Assembly: GCF_020883455.1 (NCBI RefSeq)
Contig: NZ_CP086615.1
Coordinates: forward strand, 3,898,501 to 3,962,500
Reading direction: 5' to 3'
Length of the DNA stretch: 64,000 bases
DNA from: Spiribacter halobius
Lineage (GTDB): Bacteria > Pseudomonadota > Gammaproteobacteria > Nitrococcales > Nitrococcaceae
Part shown: positions 45,901-53,318 of the stretch, in pieces
Position numbering within the stretch: the first letter of the stretch is position 1
Layout: each line of letters begins with the position of its first letter
Notes under the pieces: model-generated
Database searches by the model: none
Seen by the model: the letters and a program-made list of their open reading frames with translations, nothing else
What the model was told of the DNA's origin: nothing
Translations under genes and position numbers: made by a program

Positions 45901-48900
45901 ACGGGTATCGGCGACGCCCATGCGATGCCGGATCCGCTCGTGCACGAGGCGATCAACGCCTGGCAGGCGCTCCTGCGGGACCTGCGGCCCTACGGCGTGA
46001 CCGACGACGAGGACGCGCTGTGGCGCGAGGCACAGCGCTGGCGCGCGCTGCGCGGCGAAGACACCCCGGCCGCCGGCGACTCCGGCCGCCTGCCGGCCCG
46101 GCTGGAGCGGCCCTGGCTGGATACCCACGCGCTTGGCAACCCCGCCCACTGGCGGCGTTTCGGGCGCGCCAGCGTGCTGCCACCGGCCATGCGCGAGGCC
46201 GACGCCCGGGCGATGCTGGTGCGCCGCAACGGCGACGTGGTCATCGGCACTCGCGCGGGCCTGACGGTGCAGCGGCGCGGGTATTGGGAGTGGTTCGGAT
46301 TCAACCCCGCCGAGGCGCGCATGTCGAGCATGCTGGAGCGATCCGACCTTGACGCGCGCTCCAGTGTCCTGGCGCTGGCCGAGGACCGGGCGGGCACCCT
46401 CTGGATCGGCACCGAGGACGGTCTGCTCGCCGTGGAAGGCGACTACGACTCGGGTGCGCGGGTCTGGCGTACCCGCTCCGATGGCCTGCCCTCGGGCCGG
46501 GTGACCGCCCTGGCCGCGCTGGATGGTGCGCTGTGGATCGGGACCTCCGCCGGTCTGCGGCGCTGGGACGGCACGGCCATGTCCACGCCACCGGCAACCG
46601 TGGCGGACGCGGATATCCGCTTCCTCGATGCGCCACCGCCGGGCGAGACCACGGCGGACACCCTGCTGGTGGGGACGGCGGAGGGGCTGGCCGCCCGTCA
46701 TGGCGGGCACTGGCGGACACTCCTGGAGCGCCCCGTCGATGCGGCACTGCTGGACCTGGAGGCGGAGCTGATCCATGTCCTCGAGGGCGACCGCCTGCGG
46801 GCGCTGGATTTCGGCGGCACGGGTCGACTGACCGCCCTGCCGGGAGCGGAGGCGGTCCGCTTCCAGCGCCGGATACACGGTCTGGCCCGGCTCGAGGTCG
46901 CACCGCTGGGAACGCTGCCCGTGGTGCTCACGGACACCGGCCTGGCCTTCGTCCATCGTTTGCAGGTCAACTTCATGTCGCTGCCGCTCGCTCACGAGCG
47001 CGATGGACGCACCGTGGGCCCGCGGCTCGCGGCGTCCGGCGACGGCGCCAGCTGGCTGCTCACCACCGAAGGGGTTTACGGCTTCGAGCCCGAGCGCAGC
47101 CGCATTGCCACCCGGGGGCGTGTGCACGATCTGCTGACGCTGGACGCGCCCGGCCTCACCCTGGTCGCCGAAGGCGATCGCCTCGGGTACGTCGACCACC
47201 AGCAGCCCGGCGCGGGCGTGCAGACCTTCGACACGGTACGCAGCACACGGCTGGCTGCCACGGCTGACGGCGGCGTGATCACCAACGACGGCCTTGCCGT
47301 GCTGCACTATCCGCCGGGTGAGAATCGCCCGCGGCAGCTATTCCGTGCCGAGCAGACGGTCCCCGAGGACTGGATGCGCGGCCCATTGCGGGACCTCATG
47401 GTGAGCAACGACGGCGCCATCTGGGCGGCCGCCGGCCCGACCGTGTTCCGCTACCACGACGGCGAGCTCGAGCGTTTCAGCTGGTTCCAGGACGCGGAGC
47501 GCTTTCCTGCCCGCAGCCATATGATCTCGCGGCTCATCGAAAGCGTGGACGGCGAGATCCTGGCCGTGGCCTCCAACGAGCGCCACCTCAGCCATCGCGG
47601 CGTGGCACTGAGTGGCGGGCTCCTGCGCCTGCGCGGCGATCGCTTCGAGCGTGCGGGGTGGGGCGATTACGGCGCGGACTGGTTCATCACCGGCTACACC
47701 GCCATCGATCCGGACACCGCCATCGTCGGCAGCCATCGCGGCTTCGGTCGGGAGCAGGCAGGGGATTACGCCGCGTTCGCGGATCTCGGGGATCCCGGTT
47801 ACAGCGCGCTCGCGGCCGCGCATCCACAGGTCTGGCTCGGCGGCGACGGCGCCCGCGTCAGCGAGGATAGCTGGGTGTTCCCCTCGGCCGCTGGCGTCCT
47901 GCTCTGGCACGAGCAGCGCTGGCAGTATCCGGCAAGGCTCAATCGGCTGCTCCCCGATGACGTCGCCGTTGGCCAGTACGGCGGGCGGACCGTGCATGCC
48001 GTGGAGAGCGACGCGAGCGGTCGCATCTATGCGGGCACGGATCGCGGCCTGCTGGTCTATGACGCCGGGGGCGAGGCTGCCTCGCTGCTGGTGGACAACG
48101 GTTTCGCCGACATCGCCTTCACCGGCGAGAACCTGCGCACCCTGCGTCGGGAGCGCGAGATTCTGTTACCCGAGACGCCGCGCGCAGGCATGGATGGCCG
48201 ACTGCTGGCCGGGATCCAGGCGGCGGAGGGCGAGATCTCGGAGCTCGAGGCCCAGCTCGGGGACACGCAGCGACCCGCTACTGCCGCCTCCCGAGCGGCA
48301 GACACTGAGGGCGGTGCCCAATCACTGCGTGCCCGCCTGGAGGAGCGCCGGCGGGCCCGGGATCGCCTGCTCGCCCGGCTCGAACGGGAGGACCGGGGCC
48401 TGCATCAGATGCTCACCCTCGACCCGCGCGCGCTGTCGGCGCTCCATCGCCAGCTGCAGCCCGGCCACACCGTGGTGCAGTACATCCCGGACCGAAGACG
48501 TCTGCACATCCAGGTGGTGACTCGGGAAGGTACCCGTCTCACCCAGGTGGAGGTGGGTCGCGAGGCGATTCGCGAGCGCGTCACCCGGGTGACCAGCGCG
48601 ATGGCGGCGCGGGTGGGTCGGCTCGGTGCACTGCCATCCGAAGCCCGCGGCCTGTCGGCTCCCGATCTCGCGGCGGTGGATGACGCGCTGGTGGATGCAG
48701 ACCTTGAATGGCTGTACGACCATCTGCTGCGCCCCGTGCGCTTCGCGCTCGAGGACGCCGATCGGGTGCTGATCGTGCCTTCCCGGAGCCTCTACTACCT
48801 GCCGTTTGCTGCCCTGCGCGAGCGTAGCGGGGAGGCCGTGCGTTTCGTCGCCGAACGCCATGCCATCGGCATGCTGCCAAGCCTGTTCCACCTGAGCCTG

Positions 48901-49494
48901 GTCCTTCAGCACAGCCCGAGCCTCCTCACCGAGGCGTTCGTGGTCGGTGACCCCGATGGCACTCTGCCGGGCGCCCGCTCGGAGGCGCAGCGCGTGCACG
49001 CACTGCTTGGCGGCAGCGGAACGCTGCTCACCGGATCGGAGGCGACCTACCAGCAGCTGAGTACCCGCGCCCCGGAGGGCCGCTATGTGCATCTTGCCAC
49101 CCATGGCGTGCTGGACCACCAGGACCCGGCAAACAGCCATCTGGTGCTGGCCGGCGGTCGGCGGCTCGACGTCCTCGACATTCAGGCGCTCGAGCTGGCC
49201 GAGACCGATCTAGTGGTACTCTCCGCCTGCGAGACCGGCATCGGCACGGATGGTCTGGAGGTGGCCACCCTGGCCCGGGCCTTCGCCCACGCTGGGGTGC
49301 CATCGGTCGTGGCGAGCCTGTGGCGGGTCGACGATCGTGCAACGACCGCGCTCATGACGCGTTTCTATGAACGCCTGCGGCAGGGGGGCGATATCTACGC
49401 AGCCCTCGCCGGCGCCCAGCGAGACATGCTCGCGGACGGCGAGTTCGCGGATCCGGCAGCCTGGTCCGGCTTCATGGTGCTGGGTAAACCGTGA
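42913..49494 (+). CDS. Giant exported TPR / beta-propeller / CHAT protease
   Basis: 2193 residues from ATG 42913 (AGGAG ten bases upstream); this start gives a signal peptide (LGALGLLLAGLLGQCAAA). Residues 30-740 are TPR-like helical repeats. Residues 775-905 resemble YD/RHS-type strands (WLALDYTEGRVTRLRSD). About 1080-1740 is a propeller of the two-component-regulator type with repeated LWIGTEDGLL/LWIGTSAGLRRWDG units. A coiled coil covers 1765-1840. The C-terminal CHAT domain (about 1850-2193) has H2064 (HLATHGVL) and C2106 (LSACETGIG), the caspase-clan dyad. CHAT proteases such as separase-like and TPR-CHAT proteins are usually activated by partner binding; here the large N-terminal part could be the sensor. 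Confidence 0.85.
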   Translation: MTFSPTRRRLGALGLLLAGLLGQCAAAADFGDDAVAHWREPFWRGEPATVIARLEAELDRESPHPLAAQAWTAMHRRTDTLASALRRLPPARVQALGAYPEMRRLEDAGRADLVIERYADVERRDPSSLWTADLVARSAEDLGQLTLAQSIRIAAIARWPQQFQLVWPLLGDRYRGEAARGALQEALANGPIPAGSPAAEALSAWLANPRPSASDRVALARAWLRREPDDVRARMYLANRLYELGHMAESRQEAMKALQAYPFYTNWDRLLAADTRLGEPLRGELLLDRLMRGYHRLAPERERDVNHYLAAARRFEGDLGEARAILDHELAEAPDTPRVHAESARLEREAGRLAEAVAHARQAVALSDRDPGHWTLLIDLLRRDGRHREAVNAFEQALEGVPGLPPRAYWAAAGALRALERNERMLAVTAAAVDRFPESAWMWRERALALHTVGQTGRALDTLRRAITLAPSSTWAIRQAARWSAERPREPGEPDLLTALATRYPWQAELWEQLAERAGEQGARLAVWRRAATANPHHAWPVGRLAQALAAAGNWEEALATVRTYRDGVVSSGGESRQVRLLLPRLLDANPARQMPAEAVVQEALADLRRYRELGGSTVTYHELAVPLYQALGDAPAAAESALAAARVDPGPGRLHELIAEHGAELGARAWRFGRRTLERRPMDPEVIVELVHKHVLWGGSPVVALTLIEQARGRGVADHERLAGLEGRAYGQLGDAVREYEANYVRSNAIGPSQRYVDWYEDARAAAMGDERMRVRLVSDAEQPSVDLIDPDGSVTRRSDHPVTGRTTLLRRNGAWLRADFEPERLQLARVEDSAGRWLALDYTEGRVTRLRSDRDPTVTIGYAAGGRPARVEVAGVGRLRIEYADDGGIAALEASDQEGDAAGTELTLRITQAFQTLQGRIAALKRALEASEPRALDDSDPEHERLFAALQRAPRGSEAESRAALALAGHEAAHRGLDPGYGAAAEQRLRRLVQTGIGDAHAMPDPLVHEAINAWQALLRDLRPYGVTDDEDALWREAQRWRALRGEDTPAAGDSGRLPARLERPWLDTHALGNPAHWRRFGRASVLPPAMREADARAMLVRRNGDVVIGTRAGLTVQRRGYWEWFGFNPAEARMSSMLERSDLDARSSVLALAEDRAGTLWIGTEDGLLAVEGDYDSGARVWRTRSDGLPSGRVTALAALDGALWIGTSAGLRRWDGTAMSTPPATVADADIRFLDAPPPGETTADTLLVGTAEGLAARHGGHWRTLLERPVDAALLDLEAELIHVLEGDRLRALDFGGTGRLTALPGAEAVRFQRRIHGLARLEVAPLGTLPVVLTDTGLAFVHRLQVNFMSLPLAHERDGRTVGPRLAASGDGASWLLTTEGVYGFEPERSRIATRGRVHDLLTLDAPGLTLVAEGDRLGYVDHQQPGAGVQTFDTVRSTRLAATADGGVITNDGLAVLHYPPGENRPRQLFRAEQTVPEDWMRGPLRDLMVSNDGAIWAAAGPTVFRYHDGELERFSWFQDAERFPARSHMISRLIESVDGEILAVASNERHLSHRGVALSGGLLRLRGDRFERAGWGDYGADWFITGYTAIDPDTAIVGSHRGFGREQAGDYAAFADLGDPGYSALAAAHPQVWLGGDGARVSEDSWVFPSAAGVLLWHEQRWQYPARLNRLLPDDVAVGQYGGRTVHAVESDASGRIYAGTDRGLLVYDAGGEAASLLVDNGFADIAFTGENLRTLRREREILLPETPRAGMDGRLLAGIQAAEGEISELEAQLGDTQRPATAASRAADTEGGAQSLRARLEERRRARDRLLARLEREDRGLHQMLTLDPRALSALHRQLQPGHTVVQYIPDRRRLHIQVVTREGTRLTQVEVGREAIRERVTRVTSAMAARVGRLGALPSEARGLSAPDLAAVDDALVDADLEWLYDHLLRPVRFALEDADRVLIVPSRSLYYLPFAALRERSGEAVRFVAERHAIGMLPSLFHLSLVLQHSPSLLTEAFVVGDPDGTLPGARSEAQRVHALLGGSGTLLTGSEATYQQLSTRAPEGRYVHLATHGVLDHQDPANSHLVLAGGRRLDVLDIQALELAETDLVVLSACETGIGTDGLEVATLARAFAHAGVPSVVASLWRVDDRATTALMTRFYERLRQGGDIYAALAGAQRDMLADGEFADPAAWSGFMVLGKP

Positions 49495-49614
49495 TCGGCG
49501 GACGTCTGCAGGGGGTGCACCACAGTGCGGTGAGGCCGGTGGCGGTCCCGGCCACGTGGTCTCGAACGTCCGCGGCAACTCGCGGCGACGCAGAGCTGTC
49601 GAGAGTGCATCGGC

Positions 49615-50160
49615 ATGCCCGTCATCGACCGCAGGAGCACACATTTGCCGCTTCCTCGCATCAGCCTCGCTCTTGCCCTCACATTTGCCGTGGTCCCGGG
49701 ACTGCAGTCGCCGCCGGTGTGGTCGCAGTCCCGCGACGCGCTGCGCCTGGGCGAGCCGGAGCTCGCCATGGCGCGGGCGGAGCGGCGGGTGGAGTACCGG
49801 GACACCACACTGCTCATGGAGGCTGTGGCCGTAGACGGCAGCCTCGAGTGCCGGCGCTCGCGCGGCGCGCATGACCGTATCGATCGCTGCCAGGTGAGCC
49901 TGACCATGGTGGTCTCCGCGGAGAGCCGGCCGCGGGGCCGGGCGACGGTCGAGTGTGCGGTGACCCTGGAGGCGCAGGCGGGAGGCGATGAGGGCGCGAC
50001 GGAACGCCCCACCGCCGCGCGCGAGCGCTCCGTCAGCCTCAGCCAGGGGCAGGGCCGGACACTGCTCACCATCAGCCTGCGCGCGGCGACGCCCGCAGGC
50101 TGGGATCGGGTCGATCTCCGCAGCATCGCCTGCCGCATGCCGCGGGTGACGCTGTTCTGA
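49615..50160 (+). CDS. Small secreted protein downstream of the CHAT gene
   Basis: 181 residues beginning at ATG 49615. The signal peptide (ISLALALTFAVVPGLQSPP) is followed by a mature region of about 145 residues that is mostly beta-strand in character, with three cysteines (LECRRS, DRCQVS, VECAV) and a fourth near the end (SIACRM). It lies on the same strand as the CHAT gene, 120 bases after its stop, and probably shares its transcript. It could be a substrate, inhibitor or binding partner of the exported proteases. No family is recognised. Confidence 0.65.
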   Translation: MPVIDRRSTHLPLPRISLALALTFAVVPGLQSPPVWSQSRDALRLGEPELAMARAERRVEYRDTTLLMEAVAVDGSLECRRSRGAHDRIDRCQVSLTMVVSAESRPRGRATVECAVTLEAQAGGDEGATERPTAARERSVSLSQGQGRTLLTISLRAATPAGWDRVDLRSIACRMPRVTLF

Positions 50161-50172
50161 CGAAGGCTGCAC

Positions 50173-50189
50173 GCCGGCAAACCGCCGGC
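50173..50189. terminator. Hairpin after the secreted-protein gene
   Basis: GCCGGC (50173-50178) pairs with GCCGGC (50184-50189) around AAACC, 12 bases after the stop at 50160 and before the convergent TauE/SafE gene. The 198-base gap also contains a dispersed repeat copy. Confidence 0.4.
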
Positions 50190-50296
50190 CGGCTCATCAG
50201 CCGCCGCGTGCCCAGAGCTCCGGACGGTCGAGTACGCCTGCGCACCCGGACTCTCCCCCACACCTTGTCCTGCCCGCCATCTCCACGCCCTCGCTT

Positions 50297-50323
50297 CGCG
50301 AGTCGGTGAGATATGCGGGCTGG
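50297..50323 (+). repeat. 27-base dispersed intergenic repeat, copy 1
   Basis: 24 of 27 bases are identical to 60049-60075; the shared core is TCGGTGAGATA followed by GCGGGCT. The left end overlaps a small hairpin (CTCGC-TTC-GCGAG, 50290-50302). Both copies lie between genes, in the manner of REP-like elements. Confidence 0.6.
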
Positions 50324-50358
50324 CACCGCTCAGCGGCCGCGGGCGGCGTCCGTCCCCC

Positions 50359-51126
50359 TCACAGCGCCCCCGCCAGCCCGTTGATGAGCAGGCGCAGGGA
50401 GAGCAGCGTCAGCAGGATTCGCAGGATCTGGCGGAACAGCTGATCATTCAGGCGCTGCACGGTGGCGCGCCCGAGCAGGGTGCCGATGAAGCCGACGCCG
50501 ATCATCACCGCCAGGAAGACGACATAGTCCCCGAACGCGAAGCCGAGGGCGCCGAAGGCGGCGATCTTCAGCGAGTGCTGCAGCATCATGCACGCCGAGA
50601 AGGTCGCGACATGCCGCAGCCGGTGGAGGTGCAGTGTCCGGAAGTACGCCGCCACCAGCGGCCCCGTCGCCCCCACCAGCAGGGTCAGGGCATTGGTCAC
50701 CGCTCCCACCGCGACGGTGATGCCGCGATTGCCCCGCGGCGGCAGCGGCATCCGGCCCCACAACGAATACAGGATGAAGGCGCCGAGAAGCGCCTCCACC
50801 CAGCCCTCGGGCAACTCCACCAGCAGCTGCGAGCCGGCCACCACGCCAATCACCGCGCCGACGGCAAAGGCACCGAACAGCGGCCACTGCACGTGCGGCA
50901 GCATCACGCCCATGCGCCCGGCGTTGGAGCCGAGCTGGATCACGCCATGCAGCGGAATCGCCGCGGTAATCGGCAGCCACAGGGTCATGCCCACCAGCAG
51001 CAGGGCGCCGCCGCCGGCGCCGAAGGCCGCGGAGACGAACGAGCCGAGCAGGCTCAGCAAAAGGAGTCCGGCCGTGGCCCCGGCTGTGAGGCCGGGGTGA
51101 AGGGTGGTGAGGAAGGTGTCCAGCAT
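50359..51126 (-). CDS. TauE/SafE-family membrane permease
   Basis: 255 residues from ATG 51126 (a GTG at 51144 is an alternative; neither has a strong ribosome site). About eight hydrophobic helices are visible in two halves, each beginning with the glycine-rich pattern of the family (LLLSLLGSFVSAAFGAGGGALLL and GAVTNALTLLVGATGPLVAAYF). Members export sulfite, sulfoacetate or other small organic anions, or transport sulfate-related ions; the substrate here is unknown. It is a single gene, divergent from the dehydrogenase gene at 51319. Confidence 0.85.
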   Translation of the reverse strand: MLDTFLTTLHPGLTAGATAGLLLLSLLGSFVSAAFGAGGGALLLVGMTLWLPITAAIPLHGVIQLGSNAGRMGVMLPHVQWPLFGAFAVGAVIGVVAGSQLLVELPEGWVEALLGAFILYSLWGRMPLPPRGNRGITVAVGAVTNALTLLVGATGPLVAAYFRTLHLHRLRHVATFSACMMLQHSLKIAAFGALGFAFGDYVVFLAVMIGVGFIGTLLGRATVQRLNDQLFRQILRILLTLLSLRLLINGLAGAL

Positions 51127-51190
51127 GGGCGCCGATGCTGCCACAGTCGCGCCGGCCCGGTGCCGGGACGGTCAGGCGCTCGCGCTGGGG

Positions 51191-51211
51191 CAACTGAAAG
51201 GTCTACAGTTG
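51191..51211. promoter_or_regulatory. Inverted repeat and -35-like element before the atypical SDR gene
   Basis: CAACTG (51191-51196) and CAGTTG (51206-51211) form an inverted repeat with a 9-base spacer. TTGACA (51209-51214) overlaps its right arm and resembles a -35 box, with TATCAC about 15 bases further as a weak -10. A regulator bound here would interfere with the polymerase. It lies about 108 bases before the gene at 51319. Confidence 0.35.
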
Positions 51212-51318
51212 ACAGTTATCCGGGGAGCGTATCACCGGGAGACGTGCCGGGCGAGACGCCACCCGGCCGCAGCCCCGGCCCTCTCCGGCAATCGACCTTA
51301 TGCAAGGGAGCACAGACT

Positions 51319-52062
51319 ATGGAACCGGGTACGCGCACGGCACTGATCACCGGCTCCGGCCGCAAGAGCGGCCGCGCCACGGCGCTCACGCTGGCCGCCA
51401 GCGGCTTCAACATCGTGGTCAATGGCTCGAGCAAGACCGCGGAGTGCGAGGCAGTGGCCGAGGAGATCCGCGCCGGCGGCGGACGGGCTGCGGTGGCCAT
51501 GGGCAACGTCGGCGAGCGCGACGCGGCCATGGCCGTCGCCGAGGCGGGTCTGCGCGAGTTCGGCACCATCGACGTGCTCGTCAACAACGCCGCCGTGCGC
51601 CCCAGCGCCGGCTTCCTCGAGGTCAGCGAGGCGGAGTGGGAGCGGGTATTCAACATCGACTTCAAGGCAGCGTTCTGGCTGTCCCGGGCCTGCCTCCCCG
51701 GCATGATCGAGCGCGGCTGGGGGCGGATCATCAACTTCACCGGCATGAACGCCCAGGAGGGCTATCCCGGCAAGCCCCACGTCACGGTGGCCAAGCATGC
51801 CGCCCTCGGTCTCACCAAGTCCCTGGCGAAGGAATTCGGGCCGAAGGGCGTGACCGTGAATATCCTTTCCCCGGGCACCATCGTCGACGAGGGAACGGAC
51901 ATCGCCGCAGACGAGAAGCTGCGCCAGCTGCTGGCGACCAACCCCGCGGGGCGCCTCGGTACCCCCGCCGACATCGCCGCCACCATCGACTTCCTGGTCT
52001 CGGACCGGGCCGGCTTCATCAACGGGCAGCTGCTGCAGATCAACGGCGGCGTGGTCACCTGA
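51319..52062 (+). CDS. Atypical short-chain dehydrogenase-fold protein lacking the catalytic tyrosine
   Basis: 247 residues with an SDR fold: cofactor loop TGSGRKSGRA (11-20) in place of the usual TGxxxGIG, DVLVNNAAV in place of NNAG, K159, and the family end GFINGQLLQINGGV. At the catalytic positions the sequence reads PHVTVAK, placing V155 where Tyr is expected, and the upstream Ser is replaced within NFTGMN. It may still bind NAD(P) but is unlikely to use the standard proton-relay mechanism. It precedes the enolase-superfamily gene by 161 bases on the same strand. Confidence 0.82.
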   Translation: MEPGTRTALITGSGRKSGRATALTLAASGFNIVVNGSSKTAECEAVAEEIRAGGGRAAVAMGNVGERDAAMAVAEAGLREFGTIDVLVNNAAVRPSAGFLEVSEAEWERVFNIDFKAAFWLSRACLPGMIERGWGRIINFTGMNAQEGYPGKPHVTVAKHAALGLTKSLAKEFGPKGVTVNILSPGTIVDEGTDIAADEKLRQLLATNPAGRLGTPADIAATIDFLVSDRAGFINGQLLQINGGVVT

Positions 52063-52106
52063 CCCGCGGGGCCACGGCCTGACGCGCTGGCTTGCTCCGC
52101 CTTCCC

Positions 52107-52134
52107 GAGGGTGGTTGTCATAGCAACTACTCTC
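52107..52134. promoter_or_regulatory. Operator candidate before the enolase-superfamily/carboxylase operon
   Basis: GTGGTTGTCATAGCAACTAC (52111-52130) is an inverted repeat with 7-base arms and one mismatch. The symmetry extends to 11 bases on each side (52107-52134), with two G-T-compatible mismatches. The centre is about 103 bases before the start at 52224. A related site lies at 59978-59997 in front of the other half of the cluster, so a shared regulator, perhaps the local TrmB protein, is likely. Confidence 0.5.
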
Positions 52135-52223
52135 GCGATAGGCTCCCCCAAGGCTCCCGTAAGAACCGGTGGCCATAACACCGGCGCCCGCCAGAAGGAG
52201 CCCGGACGGAGCGAGAGATCCGC

Positions 52224-53300
52224 ATGAATATCAGCTCGATCAACCTGCGCTGGCTGCGCCTCCCCCTGGAGGTCCCGTACCGCCTTTCCTACCGCACGTT
52301 CGAGGAGTTCGAGCCCTTCTACGTCGAGATCCGCACGGGCGACGGCGCCGTCGGCTTCGGCGATGGCCATGTCTCGCCCGGCTCCAGCGCGGAGACCCGT
52401 GACGGCGCCTGGGCCTTCAGCCAGGCGCTTGCGGAGGCCCTGGTGGGGCTGCCGGTCACCGCAGCGGAACGCGTTGTCGCGAGCCGTCAGGAGGAGAGCA
52501 AGGTCGCGGCCAGCGCCTTCGCGACAGCCCTCGAAGTGCTCAGTGGCACGCCGCTGATCGACGTGCGCGAGCGCGCGCAGCTGCCGCTGCTGGTCCCGGT
52601 GAACGCAACGGATATCGACGCCATCCCCGCCGAGGTGGAGCAGCTTCTGGCGCGGGGCTTCCGTACCTTCAAGGTGAAGGTAGGCAAGGATGTGGACGCG
52701 GATCTGGCCCGGGTGGCCGCGATCCAGACCGCGGTGCCCGGGCGCGCCACTCTGCGTCTCGATGCCAACCGTGCCTTCGACAGGGAGCAGGGCTGCCGCT
52801 TCGCCGCTGCCCTCGACCCCGCCGGCATCGAGCTCTTCGAGCAGCCTTGCGCCGCCGAGGACTGGGACGCCAACGGCGCCGTGGCCCGCGTGTCCACCGT
52901 CCCGCTGATGCTCGACGAGCCGATCTGCACCCTCGATGACATCCGCCGGGCCGGAGACATGCCGGGCGTTCGCCTGTGCAAGCTCAAGCTCAAGCGATTC
53001 GGCAGCATGGCCGCGCTGCACCGCAGCCTCGAGGCGGTGCGCGCGCACGGCATGGAGCCGGTGCTCGGCGACGGCCTCGGCAGCGACATCACCAGCTGGA
53101 TGGAGGCCTGCGTCGCCCGGGACACCATCCGCAATGCCGGCGAGTTCAACGGCTTCCTCAAGCCCACCGGCGGCCTGCTGTCGCCACCGCTCACCTTCGC
53201 GGACGGCGCCGTGATCCTGCCGGCGGGCTATCGGCCGGCGATCGATGCCGACGCCCTGGAGACGAGCACCACCCAGAGCCTGCTATTCGGCAGGCCATAG
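52224..53300 (+). CDS. Enolase-superfamily enzyme (muconate lactonizing/mandelate racemase type)
   Basis: 358 residues. The capping domain (about 1-120) is followed by the barrel with the superfamily residues in order: K150 and K152 in FKVKVG, metal ligands D180 (RLDANR), E206 (FEQP) and D231 or E232 (LDEPI), and K255/K257 in CKLKLK. Two opposing lysines place it in the MLE subgroup (cycloisomerase, dipeptide epimerase or o-succinylbenzoate synthase-like chemistry). It abstracts the alpha proton of a carboxylate. It leads a run of CoA-acid genes and is 18 bases from the carboxylase gene. Confidence 0.88.
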   Translation: MNISSINLRWLRLPLEVPYRLSYRTFEEFEPFYVEIRTGDGAVGFGDGHVSPGSSAETRDGAWAFSQALAEALVGLPVTAAERVVASRQEESKVAASAFATALEVLSGTPLIDVRERAQLPLLVPVNATDIDAIPAEVEQLLARGFRTFKVKVGKDVDADLARVAAIQTAVPGRATLRLDANRAFDREQGCRFAAALDPAGIELFEQPCAAEDWDANGAVARVSTVPLMLDEPICTLDDIRRAGDMPGVRLCKLKLKRFGSMAALHRSLEAVRAHGMEPVLGDGLGSDITSWMEACVARDTIRNAGEFNGFLKPTGGLLSPPLTFADGAVILPAGYRPAIDADALETSTTQSLLFGRP

Positions 53301-53318
53301 AGCGAACGGAAGAGGACC

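Noticed and set aside
44638-47307. 889-codon open frame on the minus strand opposite the CHAT gene
   Set aside because: Its product is low-complexity, rich in Arg, Gly, Pro and Gln, with no domain. It mirrors the codon bias of the clearly coding opposite strand, as long antisense frames do in GC-rich DNA.
33876-50160. Relationship to the Craspase (TPR-CHAT with gRAMP) CRISPR effector
   Set aside because: There is no CRISPR array, gRAMP or Cas gene, and the CHAT protein here carries a signal peptide and propellers. Only the CHAT fold is shared.
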